The notes under the pieces: generated by a model
What the model saw: the letters and a program-made list of their open reading frames with translations, nothing else
The model's database searches: none
What the model was told of the DNA's origin: nothing
Shown here: piece after piece, positions 15,878 to 24,113 of the stretch
How the letters are laid out: every line of letters begins with the position of its first letter
Numbering within the stretch: the first letter of the stretch is position 1
Origin: CAYVBN01 sp964538565
GTDB taxonomy: Bacteria; Pseudomonadota; Alphaproteobacteria; Rhizobiales; Xanthobacteraceae
Direction: 5' to 3'
Length of the DNA: 31,985 nucleotides
Assembly: GCA_964538565.1 (NCBI GenBank)
Contig: CAZIGW010000144.1
Span: forward strand, 1 to 31,985
Translations under genes and position numbers: made by a program

Positions 15878-16053
15878 GCTCAACTCCTGTGCGGAGGCGG
15901 GAACGCGTTTCCGTACGGCAGATTAAACCGCGTGGAGAGCCATGCCAGCACCTTTGCGTTCGGCTGTGCGTTTGGCTTACACTTCGGGCCCTTCATCGCC
16001 ACGTGGAACCTGCCCGTTTCCGAGGCCCGACCCAAACCAGCGGACCGCGCATC

Positions 16054-17361
16054 GTGCTGATTTCCTCCGCATCCGTCCGATCCCGTATCCTGGTCACTGC
16101 GCTGGCGGCTCTGTTGGCCGTGCTCGTCGGCGCGCGCACGGCGTCTGCCGAGGCGCTGCTCCTGGTGGAGGCGGACAGCGGCAAGGTCCTGAGGGCGGAG
16201 AACGCGACCTATCCGTGGTATCCGGCCTCCGTCACCAAGCTGATGACGACCTACGTCACGCTGCGCGCCGTCAAGGACGGGCGTGTCGCGCTCGACACGC
16301 TGTTCACGGTCTCCGCCAATGCGGTGGCCCAGCAGCCGTCGAAGATGGGTTTTCCGCTCGGCACGAAAGTCACGGTCGACAACGCCATCAAGATGATGAT
16401 GGTCAAATCGGCGAACGACATGGCCGTGGTGCTGGCGGAAGGCGTATCGGGTTCGATCGAGAAGTTCGCCGACGAAATGAATGCCACGGCCCGCCGCCTC
16501 GGCATGACGCAGACCAACTACGTCAATCCGAACGGGCTGCCGGCGGACGAACAGATCACCTCGGCGCGCGATCTCGCGATCCTTGCCCGCGCGCTCATCC
16601 ACGATTTTCCCGAATACGACCTCTATTGGCACATTCCGGCGATCAAGTTTGGCAAGCGGGTCTTTCGCAACATCAATCCGCTGATCGACCGCTTTCCGGG
16701 CGCCGACGGAATGAAGACGGGATTCATCTGTGCGGCCGGCTTCAACCTCGTCGCCACCGCGACGCGCAACAACCGCCGGCTGATCGCGGTCGTGCTCGGC
16801 GCTCCCTCCTCGGCCGGGCGGGCCATCAAGGCGGCGCAGCTGCTCGAGCAGGGCTTCGAAGCAAACCCGCTCGCCTGGCTGACGCCCTCGCTCGGAACGG
16901 TGGACAAGCTGCAGCCGATCGAGGCCTCCCCGCCCAATCTCCACGACGAGGTCTGCGGCAAGCACCGGCGCAAGCCGCCTTCCGAGGACGAGGAGGTCGC
17001 GAAGAACGATTCCGACCATCCGCAGGCGTTCCTGGTGTCGAGCCTGCACGGCGGCAAGCCGTTCTCGCTGAGCGACCCGCTCGTCCCCTCGATGCCGCCG
17101 ATCGTCGTCTACACCGGACCGGCGCGGAAGACGCCCGGAACGCAGACCGCGGCGATCCCGGGCGTTCCCGAACCCCCGGCCGGCAAGTCGACCAGGCCCG
17201 GCCAGATCGCCCCGGGGCAAGTCGGCAAGCAGCCGGGTGCCGCCTTCAGCGGCCTCCTGCCCTGGCCCGGCTCGGCCAATGCCGCGACCTCGGTTTCGGA
17301 ACGGGTCCCGGTGCCACGACCGCGGCCGCGCCCGGTCAAGAGGAAAACCACGCCGCAATGA
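16054..17361 (+). CDS. D-alanyl-D-alanine carboxypeptidase (peptidase S11, DacA/DacF-like)
   Basis: About 435 residues from a GTG start. A signal peptide (basic RSR, hydrophobic core, cut after TASA near 32) leads to a periplasmic serine peptidase with all three active-site motifs: SVTK at 59-62, SAN at 119-121 and KTG at 221-223. It trims the terminal D-Ala from peptidoglycan pentapeptides. After the catalytic domain, the last ~130 residues are a low-complexity Pro/Gly/Lys-rich tail ending in alternating Pro-Arg and Lys, rather than a clear amphipathic membrane anchor. The frame runs up to 15889, but those 55 codons lack protein character; GTG 16054 puts the signal peptide at the N-terminus. 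The stop overlaps the next start as ATGA, so translation is coupled to the COG0523 GTPase gene. Confidence 0.92.
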   Translation: MLISSASVRSRILVTALAALLAVLVGARTASAEALLLVEADSGKVLRAENATYPWYPASVTKLMTTYVTLRAVKDGRVALDTLFTVSANAVAQQPSKMGFPLGTKVTVDNAIKMMMVKSANDMAVVLAEGVSGSIEKFADEMNATARRLGMTQTNYVNPNGLPADEQITSARDLAILARALIHDFPEYDLYWHIPAIKFGKRVFRNINPLIDRFPGADGMKTGFICAAGFNLVATATRNNRRLIAVVLGAPSSAGRAIKAAQLLEQGFEANPLAWLTPSLGTVDKLQPIEASPPNLHDEVCGKHRRKPPSEDEEVAKNDSDHPQAFLVSSLHGGKPFSLSDPLVPSMPPIVVYTGPARKTPGTQTAAIPGVPEPPAGKSTRPGQIAPGQVGKQPGAAFSGLLPWPGSANAATSVSERVPVPRPRPRPVKRKTTPQ

Positions 17362-18509
17362 CGGTTCCGGGCGCTCAATCGGCGACCGCCCCTGCCCCGA
17401 TCCCGCTGACGGTGCTGACGGGATTTCTCGGAGCCGGCAAGACCACGCTGCTCAATCGAATGCTGCGCGATCCGGCGCTCGCCGACGCCGCCGTGCTGAT
17501 CAACGAGTTCGGAGAAGTCGGCATCGATCACCTCCTGGTGCGTTCGGTGTGCGACCGCATGGTGACACTCGCGACCGGCTGCATCTGCTGCACGGTGCGC
17601 GGCGATCTCATCACCGCGCTCGAAGGACTGCTGCGCGACCGCGACAATGGCCGCGCCGACTTCCGCCGCGTGGTGCTGGAGACGACCGGTCTCGCCGATC
17701 CGGCGCCGGTGCTGCACACCCTGATGGCGCATCCCTACCTGCTGCTGCGCTACCGGCTCGACGGCGTCGTCACGCTGGTCGACGCCGTCAACGGCTTTGC
17801 CACTCTCGACCGGCATCCCGAGGCGGTGAAGCAGGCGGCGGTCGCCGACCGCCTCGTCCTGACCAAGACCGACCTGGTCGCGACCGCCGGCCTGCGCGCC
17901 GAATGCGATCGCCTGCGCGCGCGATTGCGCGCGATCAATCCGGCGGCGCCCGTCCTCGACGCGGCGGCCGGCGAAGCGACCGCGGCGCGCCTCGTCGACT
18001 GCGGCCTCTACGATCCGGACCGCAAGACGCCGGACGTGCGGCGCTGGTTGCGCGAGGAAGCCTATGCGGACAACGCCCACGATCGCCACGGCCACCATCA
18101 CGGCGGACATCGCCACGACGCCAACCACCACGACGATCGCATCCGCGCCTTCGCGCTCGCGAGCGATACCGCGGTTCCGGCGGGCACGCTCGAGATGTTC
18201 CTCGATCTCGTGCGCTCGCTGCACGGGCCCAACCTGCTGCGGATGAAAGGCATCGTGAAGCTCACCGAGACGCCGGATCAGCCGCTCGTCGTGCACGGCG
18301 TGCAGCATCTGCTGCATCCGCCCGCGACGCTCGAGCGATGGCCCGACGAGGACCGGCGCACCCGCCTCGTCTTCATCATGCGGGACGGCGATCCGCGCGC
18401 CGTTCGCGAGCTGTTCGCCGCCTTTCTCGCCGAAGCCGCTCCCGACCGGCCCGACCGGTCGGCGATTCTCGATAGTCCACTGGTGCCGTTCGGCGGTCTC
18501 GATCGTTGA
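17358..18509 (+). CDS. COG0523 (CobW/ZNG1-family) metal-chaperone GTPase
   Basis: 383 residues. Walker A is GFLGAGKTT at 22-30; the metal-binding CxCC motif is C75-I-C77-C78 in GCICCTVRGD; ETTGLADP follows near 108-115 and the base-recognition TKTD near 165. A His/Asp-rich stretch at about 238-260 (12 or so His in 23 residues) and a CobW C-terminal domain complete it. Members use GTP to load or sort zinc, cobalt or iron into client proteins in the cytoplasm; the His-rich loop favours zinc. It is not beside cobalamin or zur genes. Its ATG overlaps the D,D-carboxypeptidase stop (ATGA), so both come from one message, although that peptidase uses serine and no metal. Client unknown. Confidence 0.92.
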   Translation: MTVPGAQSATAPAPIPLTVLTGFLGAGKTTLLNRMLRDPALADAAVLINEFGEVGIDHLLVRSVCDRMVTLATGCICCTVRGDLITALEGLLRDRDNGRADFRRVVLETTGLADPAPVLHTLMAHPYLLLRYRLDGVVTLVDAVNGFATLDRHPEAVKQAAVADRLVLTKTDLVATAGLRAECDRLRARLRAINPAAPVLDAAAGEATAARLVDCGLYDPDRKTPDVRRWLREEAYADNAHDRHGHHHGGHRHDANHHDDRIRAFALASDTAVPAGTLEMFLDLVRSLHGPNLLRMKGIVKLTETPDQPLVVHGVQHLLHPPATLERWPDEDRRTRLVFIMRDGDPRAVRELFAAFLAEAAPDRPDRSAILDSPLVPFGGLDR

Positions 18510-18515
18510 TCGCAG

Positions 18516-18552
18516 GCCTTGCCACCTCCGCCGGAGTCCGGGATGGTAAGGC
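18516..18552 (+). terminator. Branched hairpin between the GTPase and acyl-CoA synthetase genes
   Basis: Arms GCCTTGCCA (18516-18524) and TGGTAAGGC (18544-18552) pair over nine positions with one G.U. Inside, TCC/GGA (18527-18529 and 18533-18535) makes a small second stem. It starts 7 bases after the GTPase stop and ends 60 bases before the next start, so a terminator or processing hairpin is plausible. No U tract follows. Confidence 0.4.
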
Positions 18553-18612
18553 TGCGCCGCGGGGGACGCTCCGCCGGCCTGCCGCACGGCGATCACCGGC
18601 GCGAGGACAGTC

Positions 18613-20412
18613 ATGCGGGCCATCGACCGGCTGAAGGGCGACCTCACCTTTCTGCGCGGCGCGTTGCGGGCGCTGCGCAGGACGGCGCCGATCGCAAGAA
18701 ATCCGACGCGGGTCTTCCCCCTCGTGCTCGACGATCTCGCCCGACGTTTCGGCGATCGGCCCGCGCTGGTGTCGAGTCGCGAGACGCTGAGCTACCGCGC
18801 GCTCTCGCAGCGCGCCAACCGCTACGCGCGCTGGGCGCTGGCACAGCGGATCGGCAAGGGCGAGACGATCTGCCTGCTGATGCCGAACCGCCCGGAGTAC
18901 ATGGCGATCTGGCTCGGGGTCTCGGCCGCGGGAGGGGTGACGGCGCTGCTCAACACCAACCTGAGCGGTCCCTCGCTCGCCTATTGCATCGACCTCGTGG
19001 CGCCGAAGCATCTCATCGCCGCGGCCGAACTGATGCCGGCACTCCGCGCCGCCGAGCCCTATCTCGGGTCCCCACCGAAGGTCTGGACGCACGGCGCGTG
19101 CGCCGAGGCGGAGGTGCGCATCGACCAGGAGATCGAGAGCTTCGCGCCCGAGCCGCTGCGCGCCGACGAGCGCCGTCCGCTCACCATCGAGGACAAGGCG
19201 CTTTACATCTATACGTCCGGCACCACCGGACTGCCCAAGGCGGCGAACGTCAACCACTACCGGCTGATGCTGGCGGCCTTTGGATTCGGCGCCGTGATGG
19301 ACACGAAAGAGACCGATCGCATGTACGACTGCCTGCCGATGTACCACACCGCCGGCGGCGTGGTCGCGACCGGGGCGATGCTCGTCGCCGGGGGCAGCGT
19401 GGTGATCCGCGAGAAATTCTCGGCGCGCGAATTCTGGGACGACGTGGTGCGGCACGAATGCACGCTGTTCCAGTACATCGGAGAGTTGTGCCGCTATCTG
19501 GTCAATTCCCCGCCGTCCGACAACGAGGCGAAGCACCGGCTGCGCATGTGCTGCGGCAACGGGCTGCGACCCGACATCTGGCTCGACTTCAAGGACCGGT
19601 TCCGAATTCCGCACATCCTCGAGTTCTACGCGGCGACCGAAGGCAACGTGAACCTGTTCAATTTCGAGGGAAAGCCCGGCGCCATCGGCCGCATTCCGTG
19701 GTTCGTCGCCAGGCGCTTCCCGACCGCCGTCATCCGCTTCGACGTCGAGACGGAGCAACCGGTGCGCGACACGCGCGGGTTCTGCATCGCGTGCGCCCCC
19801 AACGAGGTCGGCGAGACGATCGGCAAGATCGTCAACGATCCCTCCGCGCCGAGCCACCGCTTCGAGGGATACGCGAGCGCGGCCGAGACCGACCGCAAGA
19901 TCCTGCGCGACGTATTCGAGAAGGGCGACGCCTGGTTTCGCACCGGCGACCTGATGCGCAAGGACGAGGACGGCTATTTCTATTTCGTCGACCGGATCGG
20001 CGACACGTTCCGCTGGAAGGGCGAGAACGTCTCGACCACGGAGGTCGCCGAGGTCATCAGCGAGTTTCCCGACGTCCAGGAGGCGAACGTCTACGGGGTG
20101 CAGATTCCGGGCTGCGACGGGCGCGCCGGAATGGCGGCGATCGTGTGCGAAGGACGGTGCAACCTGGCGGCACTGCGCGCGCACATCGCCCGGAGGCTGC
20201 CGGACTACGCGCGGCCGTTGTTCCTGCGCATCCGCGGCGAGATCGAGGTGACCACCACATTCAAGCAGAAGAAGATCGACCTTCTGCGCCAGGGTTTCGA
20301 CCCGGACACGATCGGCGACCCGCTCTACTTCAATGACCCGCAGAGCCGCGCTTTCGTCCCGCTTGACCGGGACCTCTACCAGCGCATTCTCGCCGGGCAG
20401 GTGAAGCTGTGA
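18613..20412 (+). CDS. FATP/FadD6-type long-chain acyl-CoA synthetase
   Basis: 599 residues of the ANL adenylating superfamily. The AMP-binding motif is YTSGTTGLPKAA (about 200-211), the second FYAATEGNVNLFNFEGKPGA block (about 338-357) is diagnostic of the very-long-chain/fatty-acid-transport branch (FATP, FadD6), and the hinge and C-terminal domain show WFRTGDLMRKDEDGYFYFVDRIGDTFRWKGENVS with a late KQKKIDL lysine. It activates long or very long fatty acids, or bile-acid-like substrates, to CoA esters at the inner membrane. GAGGA five bases before ATG 18613 fixes the start. The stop overlaps the DUF924 start (GTGA). A thiolase and this enzyme in one neighbourhood would suit lipid catabolism, but they are on separate transcripts. 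Confidence 0.93.
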   Translation: MRAIDRLKGDLTFLRGALRALRRTAPIARNPTRVFPLVLDDLARRFGDRPALVSSRETLSYRALSQRANRYARWALAQRIGKGETICLLMPNRPEYMAIWLGVSAAGGVTALLNTNLSGPSLAYCIDLVAPKHLIAAAELMPALRAAEPYLGSPPKVWTHGACAEAEVRIDQEIESFAPEPLRADERRPLTIEDKALYIYTSGTTGLPKAANVNHYRLMLAAFGFGAVMDTKETDRMYDCLPMYHTAGGVVATGAMLVAGGSVVIREKFSAREFWDDVVRHECTLFQYIGELCRYLVNSPPSDNEAKHRLRMCCGNGLRPDIWLDFKDRFRIPHILEFYAATEGNVNLFNFEGKPGAIGRIPWFVARRFPTAVIRFDVETEQPVRDTRGFCIACAPNEVGETIGKIVNDPSAPSHRFEGYASAAETDRKILRDVFEKGDAWFRTGDLMRKDEDGYFYFVDRIGDTFRWKGENVSTTEVAEVISEFPDVQEANVYGVQIPGCDGRAGMAAIVCEGRCNLAALRAHIARRLPDYARPLFLRIRGEIEVTTTFKQKKIDLLRQGFDPDTIGDPLYFNDPQSRAFVPLDRDLYQRILAGQVKL

Positions 20413-20978
20413 ACGAACGGTCTGCCTCGCCGGACCGTCCGGTCTCTCCCGGGGACGCGCTGGCGTTCTGGCGCGCGGCCGGGCCGGCCAAATGGTTCGT
20501 CAAGGACGAGGCGTTCGACGCCGAGATCCGCGCGCGCTATCTCGCGGCTCACGAAGCGGCCGCCGCCGGGCAATTGTCCGCCTGGGAGGACACGCCCGAC
20601 GGCGCTTTCGCCCTCCTGCTTCTGCTCGACCAGTTTCCGCGCAACATGTTCCGCAACACGCCGCGCGCGTTCGCCACAGATGCGTTCGCGCGCGCCGTGG
20701 CCGAACGGACGATCGCCCGCGGCTTCGACACGCAGTTCGCCGTGCCGGAGCGGCGGTTCTTCTATCTGCCGCTGATGCACGCGGAGGACCTCCGGGCGCA
20801 GGAGCGCTGCGTCGCCCTGTGCCGGGCCTGCGGGGACGTGGAAGGCCTCAAGTATGCCGAGGAGCACGCCGACATCATCCGCCGCTTCGGCCGCTTTCCG
20901 CACCGTAACGCCATCCTCGGCCGCGCGACCACCGCCGAGGAGCGGCGCTTTCTCGACGACGGCGGGTTCTCCGGCTGA
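20409..20978 (+). CDS. DUF924 family protein
   Basis: 189 residues of the DUF924 family, an all-helical (TPR-like) fold of unknown function. Family marks: ALAFWRAAGPAKWFVKDEAFDAEI at the start (written here as the FW...WFVKDEAFD pattern), then LLLLDQFPRNMFRNTPRAFATD (the LDQFPRN hallmark near 75-81), RRFFYLPLMHAED (about 117-129), and a C-terminal RFGRFPHRNAILGR block. All conserved elements are present and length is normal. Start is the GTG at 20409 inside the upstream stop (GTGA), so translation is coupled to the acyl-CoA synthetase. It has no signal peptide. Because of the coupling a role beside lipid activation is possible, but no biochemical function is established for the family. Confidence 0.9.
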   Translation: MNERSASPDRPVSPGDALAFWRAAGPAKWFVKDEAFDAEIRARYLAAHEAAAAGQLSAWEDTPDGAFALLLLLDQFPRNMFRNTPRAFATDAFARAVAERTIARGFDTQFAVPERRFFYLPLMHAEDLRAQERCVALCRACGDVEGLKYAEEHADIIRRFGRFPHRNAILGRATTAEERRFLDDGGFSG

Positions 20979-21102
20979 ACCTCCGGCTTCTGGCCGGTCG
21001 GCCAACGTCGAACGACACGGCCGGGCGCGTCGGCGCGGAAGAGCCCCCTTCGACCCCCGGTGCACGTGTCCGCCCGCCACACGGGCGCGCGGCGGAACCC
21101 AC

Positions 21103-21130
21103 CCAGGCTGCGGTTTCCAGGCTGCAGTTT
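21103..21130 (+). repeat. 14-bp tandem repeat upstream of the ABC operon
   Basis: CCAGGCTGCGGTTT (21103-21116) is followed directly by CCAGGCTGCAGTTT (21117-21130), one mismatch in 14. It lies about 103 bases before the binding-protein start in a 254-base spacer that otherwise shows no gene. It could be slippage or a doubled binding site. Confidence 0.75.
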
Positions 21131-21232
21131 TGCTGATCGCGCCCTAGTCGAGCAAGCCGGCCATGCGCTAGCATCCGGCCCGAGCCCGACAGGCGAGAGC
21201 GGCGGCCGGGCGCTGCCGAATGGGAGGAGTTG

Positions 21233-22324
21233 ATGACGAGACTGGCTCTGGCCGCGAGCGCGGCCGTTCTGCTTTTCGCAACCACCGCGAGCGCGCAGGC
21301 GCCGCAAGGTTACCCGGCCGACTACGCCAAGCTCGTCGACGCCGCCAAGAAGGAAGGCAAGGTCGTCGTCTATGCGACCACCGATGCGGCCGCCGCCAAT
21401 CCGCTGGTCAAGGATTTCGAGACGCTCTATCCGGGCATCAAGGTAGAATACTCCGACATCAACTCGACCGAGCTCTACAACCGCTTCATCGCCGAGGCGG
21501 CTGCCGGCAGCGGCACCGGCGATGTCCTGTGGTCGTCCGCCATGGACCTGCAGGTCAAGCTCGTCGCCGACGGCTACGCGGCGACCTACGCCTCGCCGGA
21601 AATTCCGGCGCTGCCGAAATGGGCCGTGTGGAAGAACGAGGCCTACGGCACGACCTACGAACCGATCAGCTTCATCTACAACAAGCGGCTGGTGCCTGCC
21701 TCCGACGTGCCGCAGGACCACGCGGCGCTGCTCAAGCTGCTCACCGACAAGCCCGACGCCTACAAGGGCAAGGTGACGGCCTACGATCCCGAACGCTCGG
21801 GGGTCGGCTACCTGTTCTTCAACGAGGACGCGAAATACTTCCCGCGGGCGAACGATCTGTTCAAGGCGTTCGGCAAGGTCGGCATCAAGCTCTACACCAG
21901 CGCCGGCGCCATGATGGAACGCGTCACGTCGGGCGAGCACACGATCGGCTACGGCATCTTCGGATCCTACGCGCTCGCGCGCTCCAAGAAGGACCCGAAC
22001 CTCGGCATCGTGCTGCCCAGGGACTACACGCTTCTGCTCTCGCGCGTCGCCTTCGTGTCCAAGCAGGCGAAGAATCCCAACGCCGCGAAGCTGTTCCTCG
22101 ATTATCTGCTCTCGCGCCGGGGCCAGACGATCGTCGCCAACAAGGCCGAGCTCTATTCGCTGCGCACCGACGTGGAGGGCGAAGCGACCGCCAGGCACGT
22201 GGGCGGACTGCTGGGCGACAAGATCCGTCCGATCCCGATCGGGCCGGACCTGCTCGCCAACCTCGACCAGACGAAGCGGCTCGCATTCCTCAAGGCCTGG
22301 CAGGCGGCGATGAAAGGCCAGTGA
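21233..22324 (+). CDS. Iron-type ABC transporter substrate-binding protein (AfuA/FbpA-like)
   Basis: 363 residues with a signal peptide cut after ASA near 21-22 (QAPQG follows). The mature part is the family-1 extracellular binding fold of the COG1840 group: KKEGKVVVYATTDAAAANPLVKDFE, IKVEYSDINSTELYNRFIAEA and GDVLWSSAMD. It captures ferric iron or another anion-bound ligand in the periplasm for the downstream permease and ATPase. The paired tyrosines that hold iron in classical FbpA are not evident, so the substrate could differ, for example a phosphonate or a sugar phosphate. ATG at 21233 is preferred because GGAGG lies five bases upstream; a TTG at 21230 is too close. It opens a three-gene operon. 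Confidence 0.9.
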   Translation: MTRLALAASAAVLLFATTASAQAPQGYPADYAKLVDAAKKEGKVVVYATTDAAAANPLVKDFETLYPGIKVEYSDINSTELYNRFIAEAAAGSGTGDVLWSSAMDLQVKLVADGYAATYASPEIPALPKWAVWKNEAYGTTYEPISFIYNKRLVPASDVPQDHAALLKLLTDKPDAYKGKVTAYDPERSGVGYLFFNEDAKYFPRANDLFKAFGKVGIKLYTSAGAMMERVTSGEHTIGYGIFGSYALARSKKDPNLGIVLPRDYTLLLSRVAFVSKQAKNPNAAKLFLDYLLSRRGQTIVANKAELYSLRTDVEGEATARHVGGLLGDKIRPIPIGPDLLANLDQTKRLAFLKAWQAAMKGQ

Positions 22325-22442
22325 GCACGTTCGCCGTGCGGGCGCGGCCCCCCGCGCCCGCACGGCGGAGACCGGCGCATGATCCGCGTCGACGCACAGC
22401 CTTCCCGTGGCGGGTGAAACGCCGGTGACAGGCTCGACCACC

Positions 22443-24113
22443 ATGTCCGTGACCTGGTTCCGCGCGGTCGTGATCGCGGTCACGGCCGTCGCGGTGCTGA
22501 CCCCGCTGTCGCTCGTCTTCTACCAGAGCTTCCTCTCCGGCCCGTTCTTCCAGCCGGTCACGACCTTCGGACTCGACGCTTACCGGTTCGTGTTTCTGGA
22601 CGACGACTTCTGGACAGCGTTCGCCACGACGCTGATCATCGCCGGCGGCATGACGGCGATCGCGGTGCCGCTCGGCGCCGTGCTGGCGTTCCTGATGGTG
22701 CGCACCGACGTGCCGGGCCGCGCCTGGATCGAACCGCTCCTGCTGGTCCCGATCTTCATCTCGGCCGTCGTCTTCGCCTTCGGCTACGTCGTGGCGCTCG
22801 GGCCGGTCGGGATCTTCTCGACCATGGCGAAGGACGTGTTCGGCGTCGTGCCGTGGAACCTCTATTCGCTCGCCTCGCTCGTCATCATCGCCGGCCTCAC
22901 CCATGTGCCGCACGTCTATCTCTATACGGCGGCGGCGCTGCGCGGACTCGGCAGCGATCTGGAAGAAGCCGCGCGCGTGTGCGGCGCCGACCCGCTGCGC
23001 GTCGCCGCCCAGGTGAGCCTGCCGATGGTGCTGCCGGCGGTTCTGTTCGCCGGCGTGCTCGTGTTCTTTCTCGGCTTCGAACTGTTCGGCCTGCCGCTCG
23101 TGCTCGGCGATCCGCAGGGCCTGCTGGTGCTCTCGACCTACCTGTTCAAGCTGACGAACAAGCTCGGCGTCCCCTCCTATCAGCTCATGGCGGTAGTTGT
23201 CGTGGTGATCGTCGCAGTCACTGCCCCGCTCGTGTTTCTCCAGCGCCGGCTGCTGCGTGAGGCGCAGCGCTACGTCTCGGTGCGGGGCAAGGGGCTCAAG
23301 GTCGCGCCGCTGCCGCTCGGGCGCTGGCGCTGGCCGGCCTTCGCGGCCATCGCGCTGTGGTTCACCGTCACGGTCGCGGTGCCGCTCGCCGGCATCGTGC
23401 TGCGATCCGTCGTCGTGACCTGGGGCGAAGGCGTTCACCTCACCGAAGTGCTCACGCTCGACCACTACCGCGAGATCCTCGACTATCCGAACGTCGTGCG
23501 CGGCATTTTCAACACGCTCGGCATCGGCGTCGTCGGCGGGGCGGTCGCGGTCGCCTGCTACACGGCGATCGCGCTCGCGGTTCACCGCTGGCCGTCGGGC
23601 TGGACCCGCGTCGTCGATTATCTGGTGATGATGCCGCGCGCCATGCCGGGCCTCGTCGCCGGCCTCGCGCTCCTGTGGATGTTCCTCTTCATCAAGCCGC
23701 TCGCGCCGCTGAAATCGACGCTCTTCTCCGTCTGGCTCGCCTACTCCGTCGTCTGGCTCGCCTACGGGATGCGGCTCGTCTCCGGCACGCTCCTGCAGGT
23801 CGGCCCCGAGCTCGAGGAAGCGGCGCGCACGGTCGGGGCGAGCGAGATGCGGGTGCGGCGCGACGTGACGCTGCCGCTGATCCGCGCCGGCATGATGGCG
23901 AGCTGGCTGCTCGTCTTCCTCATCTTCGTGCGCGAATATTCGACCGGCATCTATCTGCTCGGCCCCGGCACCGAGGTCATCGGCTCGCTGCTCGTCTCGC
24001 TGTGGGGGACCGGGGCGATCGATCTCGTCTCGGCTCTCTCGGTGATCAACGTGGTGATGATTGGCCTCGGCCTCGCCGTCGCCGTCCGGCTCGGAGTGCG
24101 CCTGCATGGCTGA
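22443..24113 (+). CDS. Fused two-domain ABC permease (FbpB/ThiP-like)
   Basis: About 556 residues with twelve membrane segments formed by two fused six-helix permease halves. Each half has the EAA loop that docks the ATPase: LEEAARVCGADPLRVAAQVSLP-type sequence near 180-200 and LEEAARTVGASEMRVRRDVTLP-type near 460-480. This double permease is the usual form for ferric-iron (FbpB/SfuB) and thiamine (ThiP) importers and for 2-aminoethylphosphonate systems. The start is unclear: ATG 22443 places the first membrane helix near the N-terminus; an in-frame GTG at 22407 would add 12 residues; neither has a strong ribosome site. It lies 118 bases after the binding-protein gene and overlaps the ATPase start by eight bases. 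Confidence 0.9.
   Translation: MSVTWFRAVVIAVTAVAVLTPLSLVFYQSFLSGPFFQPVTTFGLDAYRFVFLDDDFWTAFATTLIIAGGMTAIAVPLGAVLAFLMVRTDVPGRAWIEPLLLVPIFISAVVFAFGYVVALGPVGIFSTMAKDVFGVVPWNLYSLASLVIIAGLTHVPHVYLYTAAALRGLGSDLEEAARVCGADPLRVAAQVSLPMVLPAVLFAGVLVFFLGFELFGLPLVLGDPQGLLVLSTYLFKLTNKLGVPSYQLMAVVVVVIVAVTAPLVFLQRRLLREAQRYVSVRGKGLKVAPLPLGRWRWPAFAAIALWFTVTVAVPLAGIVLRSVVVTWGEGVHLTEVLTLDHYREILDYPNVVRGIFNTLGIGVVGGAVAVACYTAIALAVHRWPSGWTRVVDYLVMMPRAMPGLVAGLALLWMFLFIKPLAPLKSTLFSVWLAYSVVWLAYGMRLVSGTLLQVGPELEEAARTVGASEMRVRRDVTLPLIRAGMMASWLLVFLIFVREYSTGIYLLGPGTEVIGSLLVSLWGTGAIDLVSALSVINVVMIGLGLAVAVRLGVRLHG

Noticed and set aside
15889..16053. N-terminal extension of the D,D-carboxypeptidase to 15889
   Set aside because: The extension would bury the signal peptide 55 residues inside and has no conserved sequence.
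22290..24107. 605-codon minus-strand frame opposite the ABC permease
   Set aside because: Extreme His/Glu/Arg repeats typical of antisense of hydrophobic GC-rich codons; the permease is clear.
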